Origin: CAG-841 sp963614875
GTDB lineage: Bacteria; Bacillota; Clostridia; Oscillospirales; CAG-272
Length of the DNA stretch: 64,000 nucleotides
Reading direction: 5' to 3'
NCBI GenBank assembly: GCA_963614875.1
Contig: CAVEFC010000003.1
Span: 3,666 to 67,665, forward strand
How positions within the stretch are numbered: the first letter of the stretch is position 1; each line of letters starts with the position of its first letter. The notes below the pieces were generated by a model. The model searched no databases, was not told the origin of the DNA, and was given only the letters and a program-made list of their open reading frames with translations. The translations under genes were made by a program, and so were the position numbers. Below, one piece after another: positions 33,834 to 42,700 of the stretch.

Positions 33834-34175
33834 ATGGATAAGATTTCAGCTTTTGTCAGCGAGCAATTAAAGACCGAGCTTCCTAAGTTTGAAATAGGTG
33901 ACACGGTCGTGGTTCACAACAAAATCGTCGAGGGTACGCGCGAGAGAATTCAGCTCTTTGAAGGAACGGTTATCGCCAAGAGAAACGGCGGAATTTCCGA
34001 AACCTTCACTGTAAGAAGAATTGCTTACGGCGTAGGCGTTGAGAAAACGTTCCCTCTGCATTCCCCGAAGGTTGCTAAGGTCGAAGTTATCCGCCACGGT
34101 AAAGTAAGACGCGCAAAGCTCTACTATGTACGCGACAGAGTCGGCAAAGCAGCTAAGGTAAAAGAACAGATTTAA
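33834..34175 (+). CDS. rplS: 50S ribosomal protein L19
   Basis: This 113-residue protein matches L19: FEIGDTVVVHNKIVEGTRER, IQLFEGTVIAKRNGGISETF, TVRRIAYGVGVEKTFPLHSP and VRRAKLYYVRDRVGKAAKVKE. It sits at the 30S-50S interface. Here it is alone, with its own promoter, leader and terminator. The usual rpsP-rimM-trmD genes are not upstream; a divergent gerA gene is. Confidence 0.97.
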   Translation: MDKISAFVSEQLKTELPKFEIGDTVVVHNKIVEGTRERIQLFEGTVIAKRNGGISETFTVRRIAYGVGVEKTFPLHSPKVAKVEVIRHGKVRRAKLYYVRDRVGKAAKVKEQI

Positions 34176-34183
34176 TTGCGAAA

Positions 34184-34208
34184 GCTCCGCGTAACGCGGA
34201 GTTTTTTA
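34184..34208 (+). terminator. Intrinsic terminator after rplS
   Basis: CTCCGCG (34185-34191), loop TAA, CGCGGAG (34195-34201), then TTTTTT. Confidence 0.88.
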
Positions 34209-34254
34209 TTTTCCGGCGTCGAAAAACAAAAATAACAAAAAAGGAGAAACGGTC

Positions 34255-35103
34255 TTGAAAAAAAGTATCAACTTAAAACAGGAAAGAGCCGAAAGACTTG
34301 AAGAAATGAACAAAATGAGCCGCGGACTCAAAATTACATATATTGTTCTCGGCGTGCTTGTTATGTTCAGTCTTGTGCGTGCCGTTATGCTCGGAAACTA
34401 TGAAAACGCCTTCCTTTGTCTGCTTGTTTTCTTTATGTTTTCGTTACCGAGCTTTGTCAAAAGAAAATTTCATCTCGATATTCCCAATATTCTCGAAATA
34501 CTCGTTTTAATTCATATCTTTGCCGCGGAAATACTCGGAGAGCTTGCAAGCTTCTTTATAAATGTTCCTTTCTGGGATACAATGCTTCACACGGTATGGG
34601 GCTTTATCTGCGCCGCGTTCGGCTTTTCGCTTATAGATATTCTCAACCGCGACGACAAGATAAAATTCACCATTTCGCCTTTCTATGTTTCGGCGGCATC
34701 ATTCTGTTTTTCTATGACGGTCGGCGTGATATGGGAATTTTTCGAATTCGGTATGGACAGGTTATTCGGGCTGGATATGCAGAAGGATACGGTAATAAAC
34801 AGCTTCAATTCAACTCTGCTCGATCCGACGAAAAGCAATATACCGATAAAGATTTCCGGAATTACGGATACAGCCGTAAACGGAACGTCGCTCGGTATAA
34901 ACGGCTACCTTGATATAGGTCTTTACGATACGATGGAGGATCTTTTCGTAAACTTTCTCGGCGCGCTTGTGTTCTGTATTATCGGTTATTTCTACATAAA
35001 GCATCGCGGAAAGTGCAAAATGGCAAAGAACTTCATTCCCACGCTCCGCACGGATGCAACGGAGGACGGAGCCGCCTTGGAGACAGAGGAAAATGAAAAA
35101 TAA
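34255..35103 (+). CDS. Integral membrane protein (DUF2238/YjdF-like)
   Basis: This 282-residue protein has about six membrane helices, with a cytosolic basic N-terminus and an acidic C-terminal tail. WDTMLHTVWGF (about 105) and VGVIWEFFEFGMDRLFGLD (about 159) hold the conserved polar residues (Asp-x-x-x-His and Trp-Glu-x-x-Glu) of the YjdF-like family. A polar loop near 180-215 precedes the last helix. The function is unknown. The start is TTG 34255, 8 nt after AAGGAG. No separate promoter was found, so readthrough past the rplS terminator is possible. It overlaps the next gene by 11 nt. Confidence 0.72.
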   Translation: MKKSINLKQERAERLEEMNKMSRGLKITYIVLGVLVMFSLVRAVMLGNYENAFLCLLVFFMFSLPSFVKRKFHLDIPNILEILVLIHIFAAEILGELASFFINVPFWDTMLHTVWGFICAAFGFSLIDILNRDDKIKFTISPFYVSAASFCFSMTVGVIWEFFEFGMDRLFGLDMQKDTVINSFNSTLLDPTKSNIPIKISGITDTAVNGTSLGINGYLDIGLYDTMEDLFVNFLGALVFCIIGYFYIKHRGKCKMAKNFIPTLRTDATEDGAALETEENEK

Positions 35104-35788
35104 AAAACAGGCGGCGCTTGACATCGCAAGGTGTCTGCCGCTGGTGATGATAGTCGCGTTTGCCGTGATTTATTTTGTTTTCAGGGACGACATCACGGCG
35201 GACGCAATAAAGGATTTTGCACCGGAAAACGAATCGCTTGCCGTGCTTTTTATGATGCTTATCGGCGCCGCAAAAGGAATTTCCGTGTTCTGTCCGTTTA
35301 TACTTATCGAGCTTATCGGCGCGCTTATATTCAAGGATAAGGTCGTTGCGATACTTGTAAATACCGCGGCGATAGCGGCAACCTTTACGTCGGCTTACCT
35401 TGTGGGAAGATGCTCGGGAAGCGTAATGGTTGACAAACTGCGCGAAAAATATCCGAAATTCAACGATTTTTATTCGCTTATAAAGCGGAACGGTACGTTT
35501 TCGGTGTTTGCCCTGCGTATAATCGGCGTGCTTCCGATGGACGTGGTCAGTATGTATTTCGGAGCGTCGAAAATAAGCTATCCGAAATATATTGTAATGA
35601 GCCTGCTCGGCGCCGCTCCCGACCTGATACTCGAAACGATAATAGGCGCGGAGCTGAAAAATTATCGCTCGCCGGTTTTCTGGATAGCTGTTGCGTGCAG
35701 ACTTGCATTCACGGCGGTAACGCTCCTTGTTTATCGCGTGTGGATAAAGAAAAACAAAACGAAAAACGTTTCCGGAAATGAAAAATAA
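35093..35788 (+). CDS. TVP38/TMEM64 (VTT domain) family membrane protein
   Basis: This 231-residue membrane protein has a VTT/DedA-like domain: a central LVGRCSGSVMVDKL, a re-entrant-type helix region, and LRIIGVLPMDVVSMYFGAS (about 146-164), the family's R-x-x-x-x-P-x-D signature. Relatives are implicated in lipid scrambling or membrane homeostasis; nothing more specific can be said. ATG 35093 follows GAGG, within the last codons of the upstream gene, so the pair is coupled. Confidence 0.83.
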   Translation: MKNKKQAALDIARCLPLVMIVAFAVIYFVFRDDITADAIKDFAPENESLAVLFMMLIGAAKGISVFCPFILIELIGALIFKDKVVAILVNTAAIAATFTSAYLVGRCSGSVMVDKLREKYPKFNDFYSLIKRNGTFSVFALRIIGVLPMDVVSMYFGASKISYPKYIVMSLLGAAPDLILETIIGAELKNYRSPVFWIAVACRLAFTAVTLLVYRVWIKKNKTKNVSGNEK

Positions 35789-35790
35789 AC

Positions 35791-35829
35791 AAAAACAGAG
35801 ATGAGAAAATCACCTCTGTTTTTCTTTTT
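35791..35829 (+). terminator. Terminator after the VTT gene
   Basis: A hairpin with ACAGAG (35795-35800) against CTCTGT (35814-35819), extended by A/T pairs, followed by TTTTCTTTTT. Confidence 0.75.
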
Positions 35830-35894
35830 ATAAGGCTTGCGCAAAACGATTGCGGAAGTCTTTTGCTTACCTTTATTTTCCAAAGAAAAGTAAG

Positions 35895-36236
35895 CTATGC
35901 CATTTTGTCGGCGAGCTGAGCGCCGCCGAGGATATGAAAATGAATGTGATGCACGCTCTGGCAGGCATCGGGGCCGCAGTTTGAAATTATGCGGTAACCG
36001 CCGGTAAGTCCCGCCGCTTTTGCTATTTTCGGAATGTTTTCAAAAATGTATGAAATTATTCCGCTGTTTTCGGGGGTTATTTCGTCAGCAGAGCCGATAT
36101 GCTCTTTGGGTATAACGAGAATATGCACCGGCGCCTGAGGATTTATATCGTAAAACGCAAGGATTCTGTCGTCCTCATAAGCTTTTTTTGAAGGAATTTT
36201 TCCTTCGCAGATCATACAGAAAACGCAACCGTCCAT
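35895..36236 (-). CDS. HIT family protein (HinT-type nucleotide hydrolase)
   Basis: This 113-residue histidine triad protein has the motif HHIHFHIL (about residues 95-102), preceded by CVFCMICEGKIPSKKAYEDD with potential zinc cysteines, and HILVIPKEHI. Such enzymes hydrolyse AMP-linked phosphoramidates, for example aminoacyl-adenylates. Its position after alaS and mscL would fit removal of stray aminoacyl-AMP, but that is speculation. The ATG overlaps the mscL stop by 1 nt (TAATG), so the two are coupled. Confidence 0.93.
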   Translation of the reverse strand: MDGCVFCMICEGKIPSKKAYEDDRILAFYDINPQAPVHILVIPKEHIGSADEITPENSGIISYIFENIPKIAKAAGLTGGYRIISNCGPDACQSVHHIHFHILGGAQLADKMA

Positions 36237-36817
36237 TATTTTGACACCTTAAGAGAAGCGGCGATCTGCTCAAGCAGTTCAAGCTCTCTTGCCTTTCTTG
36301 CTTTTTCCGCCGCGATTTCCGCCTCTGCCGCGGCTTTGGCTTCTTCTGCGGCTTTTTTCTCGGCTTCTTCCTTGGCCTTGGCTTCGGCTGCGGCTTTTTC
36401 ACGTTCTTTGTCCTCGCCCGTCAGCTCAAGACGCATCTTTTCGGCTTTCTTTGTTACGCTCATTACTATTTTAAGCAATATAAACATAACCAGCGCGATA
36501 AGAAGAAAGTCGATTATCGACTGAAGAAACGCGCCCCAGAGAATAGCAACCTCGGGAGTCGTAACGGTTTTCGTTCCGTCCGCCGCGATTTCGGCAACCT
36601 CGGGACGAATAACCCATTTCATATCCGAAAGGGAAGCATTGTTGGAAAGCAACGAGAGAATGGGCGCTATAAATCCCTTTGTGAACGCGGTCACTATCGC
36701 CGTGAACGCCGTCGCCACCGCAACGCCGACAGCCATATCGACAACATTGCCCTTTGAAATGAATTTTCTGAATTCCGCCCAGAAGCCTTTTGTTTTGTCT
36801 TTCATTGTGTTTTTCAT
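36236..36817 (-). CDS. mscL: Large-conductance mechanosensitive channel MscL with extended tail
   Basis: MscL opens under membrane tension to release solutes during hypo-osmotic shock. The N-terminus WAEFRKFISKGNVVDMAVGVAV and the second helix FLQSIIDFLLIALVMFILLK are diagnostic. The protein has 193 residues against about 120-150 usually. The surplus is a C-terminal stretch of about 70 residues that is almost entirely Ala, Glu and Lys, predicted to be a long cytoplasmic coiled coil. ATG 36817 is 8 nt after GGAGG. It lies 13 nt after alaS and 1 nt overlaps HIT. Confidence 0.93.
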   Translation of the reverse strand: MKNTMKDKTKGFWAEFRKFISKGNVVDMAVGVAVATAFTAIVTAFTKGFIAPILSLLSNNASLSDMKWVIRPEVAEIAADGTKTVTTPEVAILWGAFLQSIIDFLLIALVMFILLKIVMSVTKKAEKMRLELTGEDKEREKAAAEAKAKEEAEKKAAEEAKAAAEAEIAAEKARKARELELLEQIAASLKVSK

Positions 36818-36830
36818 TCCGATATCCTCC

Positions 36831-39455
36831 TTAAATCAGCTTTTTTATAATTTCGGGAAGCGACGAGAACGCTTCGCCGAGCTTTTCGGGATATTTCATT
36901 CCGCCCGCCATTGCGCTGTCGGGACGTCCGCCGCCGCCACCGCCGACAAACGTCGAAAGCTCGCGGAGAACAACCGGAGCCTTGACTCCTGCCGCAAGCG
37001 CGTCCTTGCCGCAGACGCAGACAAGAGAATATTTGCCGCCGCAGTCGGTTGAAATAACGGCTACGGTGTCGGGGTGATTTGCTTTTATATCATCGGAAAG
37101 AGTTCTTACCGTGTCAACGGGGAGAGAGGTCTGCATCGAAGCGATCTTTATCGCGCCGACGCTTTCCGCTTTTGCGAGCATTTCCGCAACGCCTGCCGAC
37201 GCCGCCTTGAGCGACATCGCTTCAAGCTCCTTCTTTGCCTGCTTGAGCTCACTCTGAAGCGAAGCGATTTTTGTCGTTATTTCGTTTTCGTCGCTTATTT
37301 TGAGCGCGGAAAGCGCGGATTTTACCGTCGCGCCCTGAGCCTTTGCAAGCTCATATGCGCCCATACCCGAAACAAGCTCGATTCTTCTCGTGCCTGCGGC
37401 AACCGAGCTTTCGGAGAGAATTCTCACGCAGCCTATGCTTCCGGTCGAACGAACGTGCGTTCCGCCGCAAAGCTCGCTTGAGAAATCGCCCATTTTCACA
37501 ACGCGGACGATATCGCCGTATTTTTCGCCGAAAAGCGCGATTGCGCCGGATTTCTTTGCCGATTCAAGATCGGTTTCGACGGTTACGACGGGAATATCTT
37601 CAAGTATTTTTTCGTTTATGATGCGTTCAACCCTGTCAAGCTCCTCTGCGGTTACGGCGGAGAAGTGAGTGAAGTCAAAGCGTCCTCTTTCGGCATCGAC
37701 CATAGAGCCTGCCTGACGGATATGATCGCCGAGCACCTGACGCAGAGCCGCGTCGAGCAGGTGAACGGAGCTGTGATTGCGTGCGGTTGCGGCACGGCGC
37801 TCCGCGTCAACGCTGAGAGTAACCTTATCTCCGGCGGAGAAAGAGCCGCTTTCAACATGGCAGATGTGCAGATATACGCCGTCCGCCTTTTTTGTATCGG
37901 TCACTGTTGCTTTGCCGTTTTCGCTTTCGATTGTACCCGTGTCGCCGACCTGACCGCCGCCTTCGCCGTAGAAGCAGGTCGCCTTTGTGATGATTATCGC
38001 GTTTTCGCCGGAAACGTCCGCAGGCTCGTGCGTGTCGGGATCGACAACGGCGATTATTTCGCTTTCGTCCTCTGTCTTTTCGTAGCCGGTGAATACCGTC
38101 TTGTCGAATTCGGAGAAAAGGGATTTATCCTGCCAGCCGCTGATATTTCCTCTTGCGGCTCTTGCGCGGGCTTTCTGCTCGTCAAGACATTTTTTGTAGC
38201 CTTCCTCGTCTATTCCGAGTCCTCTTTCGGCTGCGATTTCGCGCGTGAGATCTATCGGGAAGCCGAACGTATCGGAAAGCCTGAAAACATCTGCGCCGTC
38301 GAGAGCTTTCGCTCCGCTTGCCTTTGCTTTTCCGGTGAGCGTGTCGAGAAGGTTCATTCCCGCCTCGACATTTGCGTCAAAGCGTTCCTCCTCCATGGAC
38401 GCGATTTTGCTTATATAGCTGAATTTTTCCGTAAGCTCCGGATATGCGGAGAGATTTTCGTGCGCGACGACAGCCATTATATCCGAAAGGAAAGCGCCCT
38501 TTATTCCGAGGAGCTTGCCGTGACGGCACGCGCGGCGGAGAAGTCTGCGAAGAACGTAGCCTCTGCCCTCGTTTGACGGCATTACGCCGTCGGCGATAAG
38601 AAACGCCGAAGCTCTTGAATGGTCGGCGATTATACGCAGTGAAATGTCGGCTTTGGGATCGTCGTGATATTTTATTCCGGCTTTGTCGCTTATGGCGGTT
38701 ATGATGTTCTTTATGGTGTCAACCTCAAACATACTGTCAACGCCCTGCATTACGCAGGCAAGACGTTCAAGTCCCATACCGGTATCTATGTTTTTCGAGG
38801 CAAGCTCGGTATAATTGCCGTTGCCGTCGTTGTTGAACTGCGAAAAAACGTTGTTCCAGATTTCCATATAGCGATCGCAGTCGCAGCCCGGTCTGCAATC
38901 GGGCTTTCCGCAGCCGTATTTTTCGCCGCGGTCAAAATATATTTCCGAGCAGGGACCGCAGGGACCCGAGCCGTGCTCCCAGAAGTTGTCCTCTTTGCCG
39001 AGGCGGACGATGTGATCCTCTCTCACGCCTATTTTGTCGCGCCAGATGGCATACGCCTCGTCGTCCTCCTTGTAGACCGAAGGCCAGAGCTTGTCCTCCG
39101 GAATTTCAAGCACCTTTGTGAGATATTCCCAAGCCCAAGGCAAAGCCTCCTGCTTGAAATAATCGCCGAAGGAGAAATTTCCGAGCATTTCGAAAAATGT
39201 GCCGTGACGAGCCGTATATCCGACGTTTTCTATATCGTTTGTGCGGATACATTTCTGGCAGGTCGCCATACGGCGACAGGGAGGGGTAAGCTCGCCCGTG
39301 AAATATTTTTTAAGCGGAGCCATTCCCGCCACTATGAGAAGAAGGGATTTGTCGTTTTCCGGAACGAGAGGATAGCTCCCGCGGCAGAGATGCCCCTTGG
39401 ACTCAAAAAATGAGAGAAAAGACGCCCGCAGGTCGTTGAGTGATGTCCATTTCAT
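36831..39455 (-). CDS. alaS: Alanyl-tRNA synthetase
   Basis: AlaS charges tRNA-Ala. The 874-residue protein is full length. The class II catalytic core starts with LRASFLSFFESKGH and contains GSGPCGPCSEIYFD; GMGLERLACVMQG follows. The editing domain has the zinc motif HSSVHLLD (about 562) and CGGTHV (about 660). A C-Ala domain ends with a Gly-rich GGGGGGRPD segment. The frame is open from 39509; ATG 39455 is the family-like start (MKWTSLNDLR) with AAGG about 13 nt upstream. A strong promoter lies at 39519-39547, leaving a leader too short for a T-box. Confidence 0.96.
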   Translation of the reverse strand: MKWTSLNDLRASFLSFFESKGHLCRGSYPLVPENDKSLLLIVAGMAPLKKYFTGELTPPCRRMATCQKCIRTNDIENVGYTARHGTFFEMLGNFSFGDYFKQEALPWAWEYLTKVLEIPEDKLWPSVYKEDDEAYAIWRDKIGVREDHIVRLGKEDNFWEHGSGPCGPCSEIYFDRGEKYGCGKPDCRPGCDCDRYMEIWNNVFSQFNNDGNGNYTELASKNIDTGMGLERLACVMQGVDSMFEVDTIKNIITAISDKAGIKYHDDPKADISLRIIADHSRASAFLIADGVMPSNEGRGYVLRRLLRRACRHGKLLGIKGAFLSDIMAVVAHENLSAYPELTEKFSYISKIASMEEERFDANVEAGMNLLDTLTGKAKASGAKALDGADVFRLSDTFGFPIDLTREIAAERGLGIDEEGYKKCLDEQKARARAARGNISGWQDKSLFSEFDKTVFTGYEKTEDESEIIAVVDPDTHEPADVSGENAIIITKATCFYGEGGGQVGDTGTIESENGKATVTDTKKADGVYLHICHVESGSFSAGDKVTLSVDAERRAATARNHSSVHLLDAALRQVLGDHIRQAGSMVDAERGRFDFTHFSAVTAEELDRVERIINEKILEDIPVVTVETDLESAKKSGAIALFGEKYGDIVRVVKMGDFSSELCGGTHVRSTGSIGCVRILSESSVAAGTRRIELVSGMGAYELAKAQGATVKSALSALKISDENEITTKIASLQSELKQAKKELEAMSLKAASAGVAEMLAKAESVGAIKIASMQTSLPVDTVRTLSDDIKANHPDTVAVISTDCGGKYSLVCVCGKDALAAGVKAPVVLRELSTFVGGGGGGRPDSAMAGGMKYPEKLGEAFSSLPEIIKKLI

Positions 39456-39518
39456 AATTTCAGTTTGCCTTCCGATAAAAGTTTGATTTTTGCGCCGTTT
39501 GCGCGGCAAGTTATATTT

Positions 39519-39547
39519 ATTATATTGCCTTGATGAAAAAATGTCAA
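39519..39547 (-). promoter_or_regulatory. Sigma-A promoter for alaS
   Basis: On the minus strand perfect TTGACA (39547-39542), a 17-bp spacer and perfect TATAAT (39524-39519), about 60 nt before alaS. Confidence 0.88.
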
Positions 39548-39577
39548 CATTCCCGCAGAAAAAATGTAAAAATTAAC

Positions 39578-39606
39578 TTGACATATCGCAAAACAGATGA
39601 TATACT
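39578..39606 (+). promoter_or_regulatory. Sigma-A promoter for rpoB-rpoC
   Basis: TTGACA (39578-39583), a 17-bp spacer and TATACT (39601-39606). It gives a leader of about 180 nt before rpoB. It is back to back with the alaS promoter. Confidence 0.82.
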
Positions 39607-39723
39607 TGTAAATTGCATTACAATGCTCGCAACAGTGCCTTTTTTTGAGATACCGCCGTCATAAAACGGTGAAAAATGTCGGAAAACGGCGTGCTTTTGC
39701 GGAGTGGAACGAATAAAAACAAA

Positions 39724-39764
39724 AGGCAGAGCAAGGGGAGTCCGCTCAGGGCGGAACGCTCTGC
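39724..39764 (+). promoter_or_regulatory. Strong leader hairpin upstream of rpoB
   Basis: GGCAGAGC (39724-39731) pairs perfectly with GCTCTGCC (39757-39764), and inside it TCCGC (39740-39744) pairs with GCGGA (39750-39754). There is no T-tract, so it is not a simple terminator. It lies about 17 nt before the RBS of rpoB. A regulatory or RNA-stabilising role is possible. The rest of the 39607-39794 leader shows nothing I recognise. Confidence 0.55.
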
Positions 39765-39794
39765 CGCAGAAAACTTGAATGGAGTGATCGTACA

Positions 39795-42700
39795 TTGAGA
39801 ACCAAACCCAAGCAGCTCGGTAAGAACGTAGTAAGACAGAGTTTTGCTAAGATCGACGAAATCCTCGAAATGCCCGATTTTCTCGAGATCCAGAAAAAGT
39901 CATATCAGTGGCTTTTGGACAAGGGACTCTCGGAAGTTCTGGCGGATGTTTCGCCTATCGTGGACTACTCAGGTAATCTCGTAATCGAATTCGTCGGCTA
40001 TTCTATCGACGCGGAGCCGAAATATCCCGTTGAAGAATGCAAGGAACGCGACGTAAACTATGCTTCTCCGCTCAGAGTGACAGTCCGTCTTACGAACAAG
40101 TCAACGGGCGAAGTAAAACAGCAGGACATCTTTATGGGCGAATTCCCGCTGATGACAGACAGCGGCACGTTCGTTATCAACGGCGCGGAACGCGTTGTCG
40201 TTTCGCAGCTCGTCCGTTCTCCCGGTATGTATTATGATACCGCAATCGACAAAACGGGCAAGCAGATCCTTACCGCGCAGGTAATTCCTTACCGCGGCGC
40301 GTGGCTTGAATACGAAACTGACGCAAGCGACGTATTCTATGTCCGTATAGACAAAAACCGCAAAATACCGGTTACGATTCTTATCCGTGCGCTCGAAGAA
40401 GAAACCTCGACCGAAACGGGTATAAAGGCGCTTTTCGGCGACGATCCCAAGATAATCGCAACGATTGCAAAGGACGGTATGCAGGAGGAAGCCGACAAGA
40501 ACGGCACGACTCCCTACGAAGAATCTCTCAAAGAGATATACAGAAAGCTCCGCCCGGGCGAGCCTCCGCTTATGGAGAGCGCGCAGATTCAGCTTACCAA
40601 CACCTTCTTCGATCCGAAAAGATACGATCTCGGCGCGGTGGGCAGATACAAATTCGACAAAAAGACAGCGCTCGGCAGAAGACTTGCCGGACATACCCTT
40701 ACAAGACCGGTTATCAATCCAATCACGGGCGAGCTTATGTTCGACGCCGGAAAAGAGCTTTCCCGCGAGGAAGCGCTCGAAATCGAGGACGCCGGCGTTA
40801 CCGAAGCTTATGTAAAAGTGGGCGAGGACAAGGAATGCAAGGTCATTTCCAACGGAATGGTCGATTGCAAGAAGATATTCGGCATAGACTTAAAGGAAGA
40901 AGCCGGACTTGCCGAGAAGGTAAGCCTTGCGATGCTTCTTGAAATGCAGGAGCAGGCAGACGGCGATTTCGACGCTTTCAAAGAAGCCGTTATAAACGCG
41001 GCAAAGACGAGAATAAACGAATTTTCTCCCCGTCATATAACAAAGGAAGACATTTTCGCTTCCATCAACTATCTTATATGCCTTTCGCACGGCATAGGCA
41101 CAACGGACGATATCGACCATCTCGGAAACCGTCGTATCCGCGCCGTAGGCGAGCTTATCCAGAACCAGATGAGAATAGGCTTCTCAAAAATGGATAAGAA
41201 CATCAAGGAAAGAATGAACATTCAGGACGCGGATTCTCTCACTCCGCAGACGCTTATCAACAGCCGTCCGGTTGTCGGCGCGATCCGCGAGTTCTTCGGT
41301 TCATCGCCGCTTTCACAGTTCATGGATCAGAACAACCCTCTTGCAGAGCTTACCCACAAGCGTCGTCTTTCGGCGCTCGGCCCCGGCGGTATCTCGCGTG
41401 ACAGAGCTTCGTTCGAGGTTCGTGACGTTCACTACACTCACTACGGACGTATCTGCCCGATAGAAACGCCCGAAGGTCCCAACATCGGTCTTATTTCGTA
41501 TCTTGCGTGCTACGCAAAGCTCAATGATTACGGCTTTATCGAAGCTCCTTACCGCAAGGTCGATAAGGAAACCGGAAAGGTCACCGATATTGTTGAGTAT
41601 ATGACAGCCGATATCGAGGACGATTATATAATCGCGCAGGCGGGCGAGCCTGTCGATGAAGAAGGACGCTTCATCAACCGCAGAGTTCTCGTAAGAGAAA
41701 GAAACGAAATTATAGAAGTTCCCGCAAGCAAGGTTGACTATGTAGACGTTTCGCCGAGAATGGCGATATCCGTTGCGACGGGCTTTATTCCGTTCCTTGA
41801 CAACGACGACAACTCCCGTGCGCTGATGGGCTCGAACATGCAGAAGCAGGCAGTGCCGCTTCTTATGACGGAATCTCCCATAGTCGCTACGGGCATGGAG
41901 CACAAGGCTGCGATAGATTCGGGAATATGTATTCTCGCAAAGGAAGCCGGAACTGTTGAATATGTAAGCGCAGACAAGGTGATCGTTGTCCGTGAAAACG
42001 GCATGAAGGATACCTATGAGCTTCTCAAATTCAAGCGTTCAAACCAAGGAACGTGCATAAACCAGCGTCCGATCGTAAGCGTCGGCGAAAAGCTTGAAAA
42101 GGGCGACGTTATCGCCGACGGTCCGGCTACGTCGAACGGAGAGATATCGCTCGGAAAGAACGCTCTCATCGGATTTATGACGTGGGAAGGCTACAACTAC
42201 GAGGACGCCGTTCTTCTCAACGAGCGTCTTGTAAGAGATGACGTATATACCTCAATTCATATAGAAGAATACACGATAGAAGCAAGAGATACAAAGCTCG
42301 GACCGGAGGAGATCACGCGCGAGATTCCCAACTGCAGCGACGAAACCTTGAAGGATCTCGATCAGGACGGTATTATCCGCAACGGTACAGAGGTACGCGC
42401 GGGAGATATTCTCGTGGGTAAGGTCACGCCCAAGGGCGAAACCGAGCTTACGGCAGAGGAAAGACTCCTCCGCGCGATATTCGGCGAAAAGGCAAGAGAG
42501 GTGCGCGACACTTCGCTTCGTCTGCGCCACGGCGAGTCGGGCATAGTCGTTGACGTGAAAATATTTTCACGCGAAAACTCCGACGAGCTTTCTCCCGGCG
42601 TAAACAAGACGGTAAGAGTTTACGTTGCACAGAAGCGTAAGATCTCCGTCGGCGACAAGATGGCAGGACGTCACGGAAACAAGGGCGTTGTATCGAGAAT

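Noticed and set aside
39456..39518. T-box leader for alaS
   Set aside because: The alaS leader is about 60 nt from its promoter and shows no T-box sequence or specifier hairpin.
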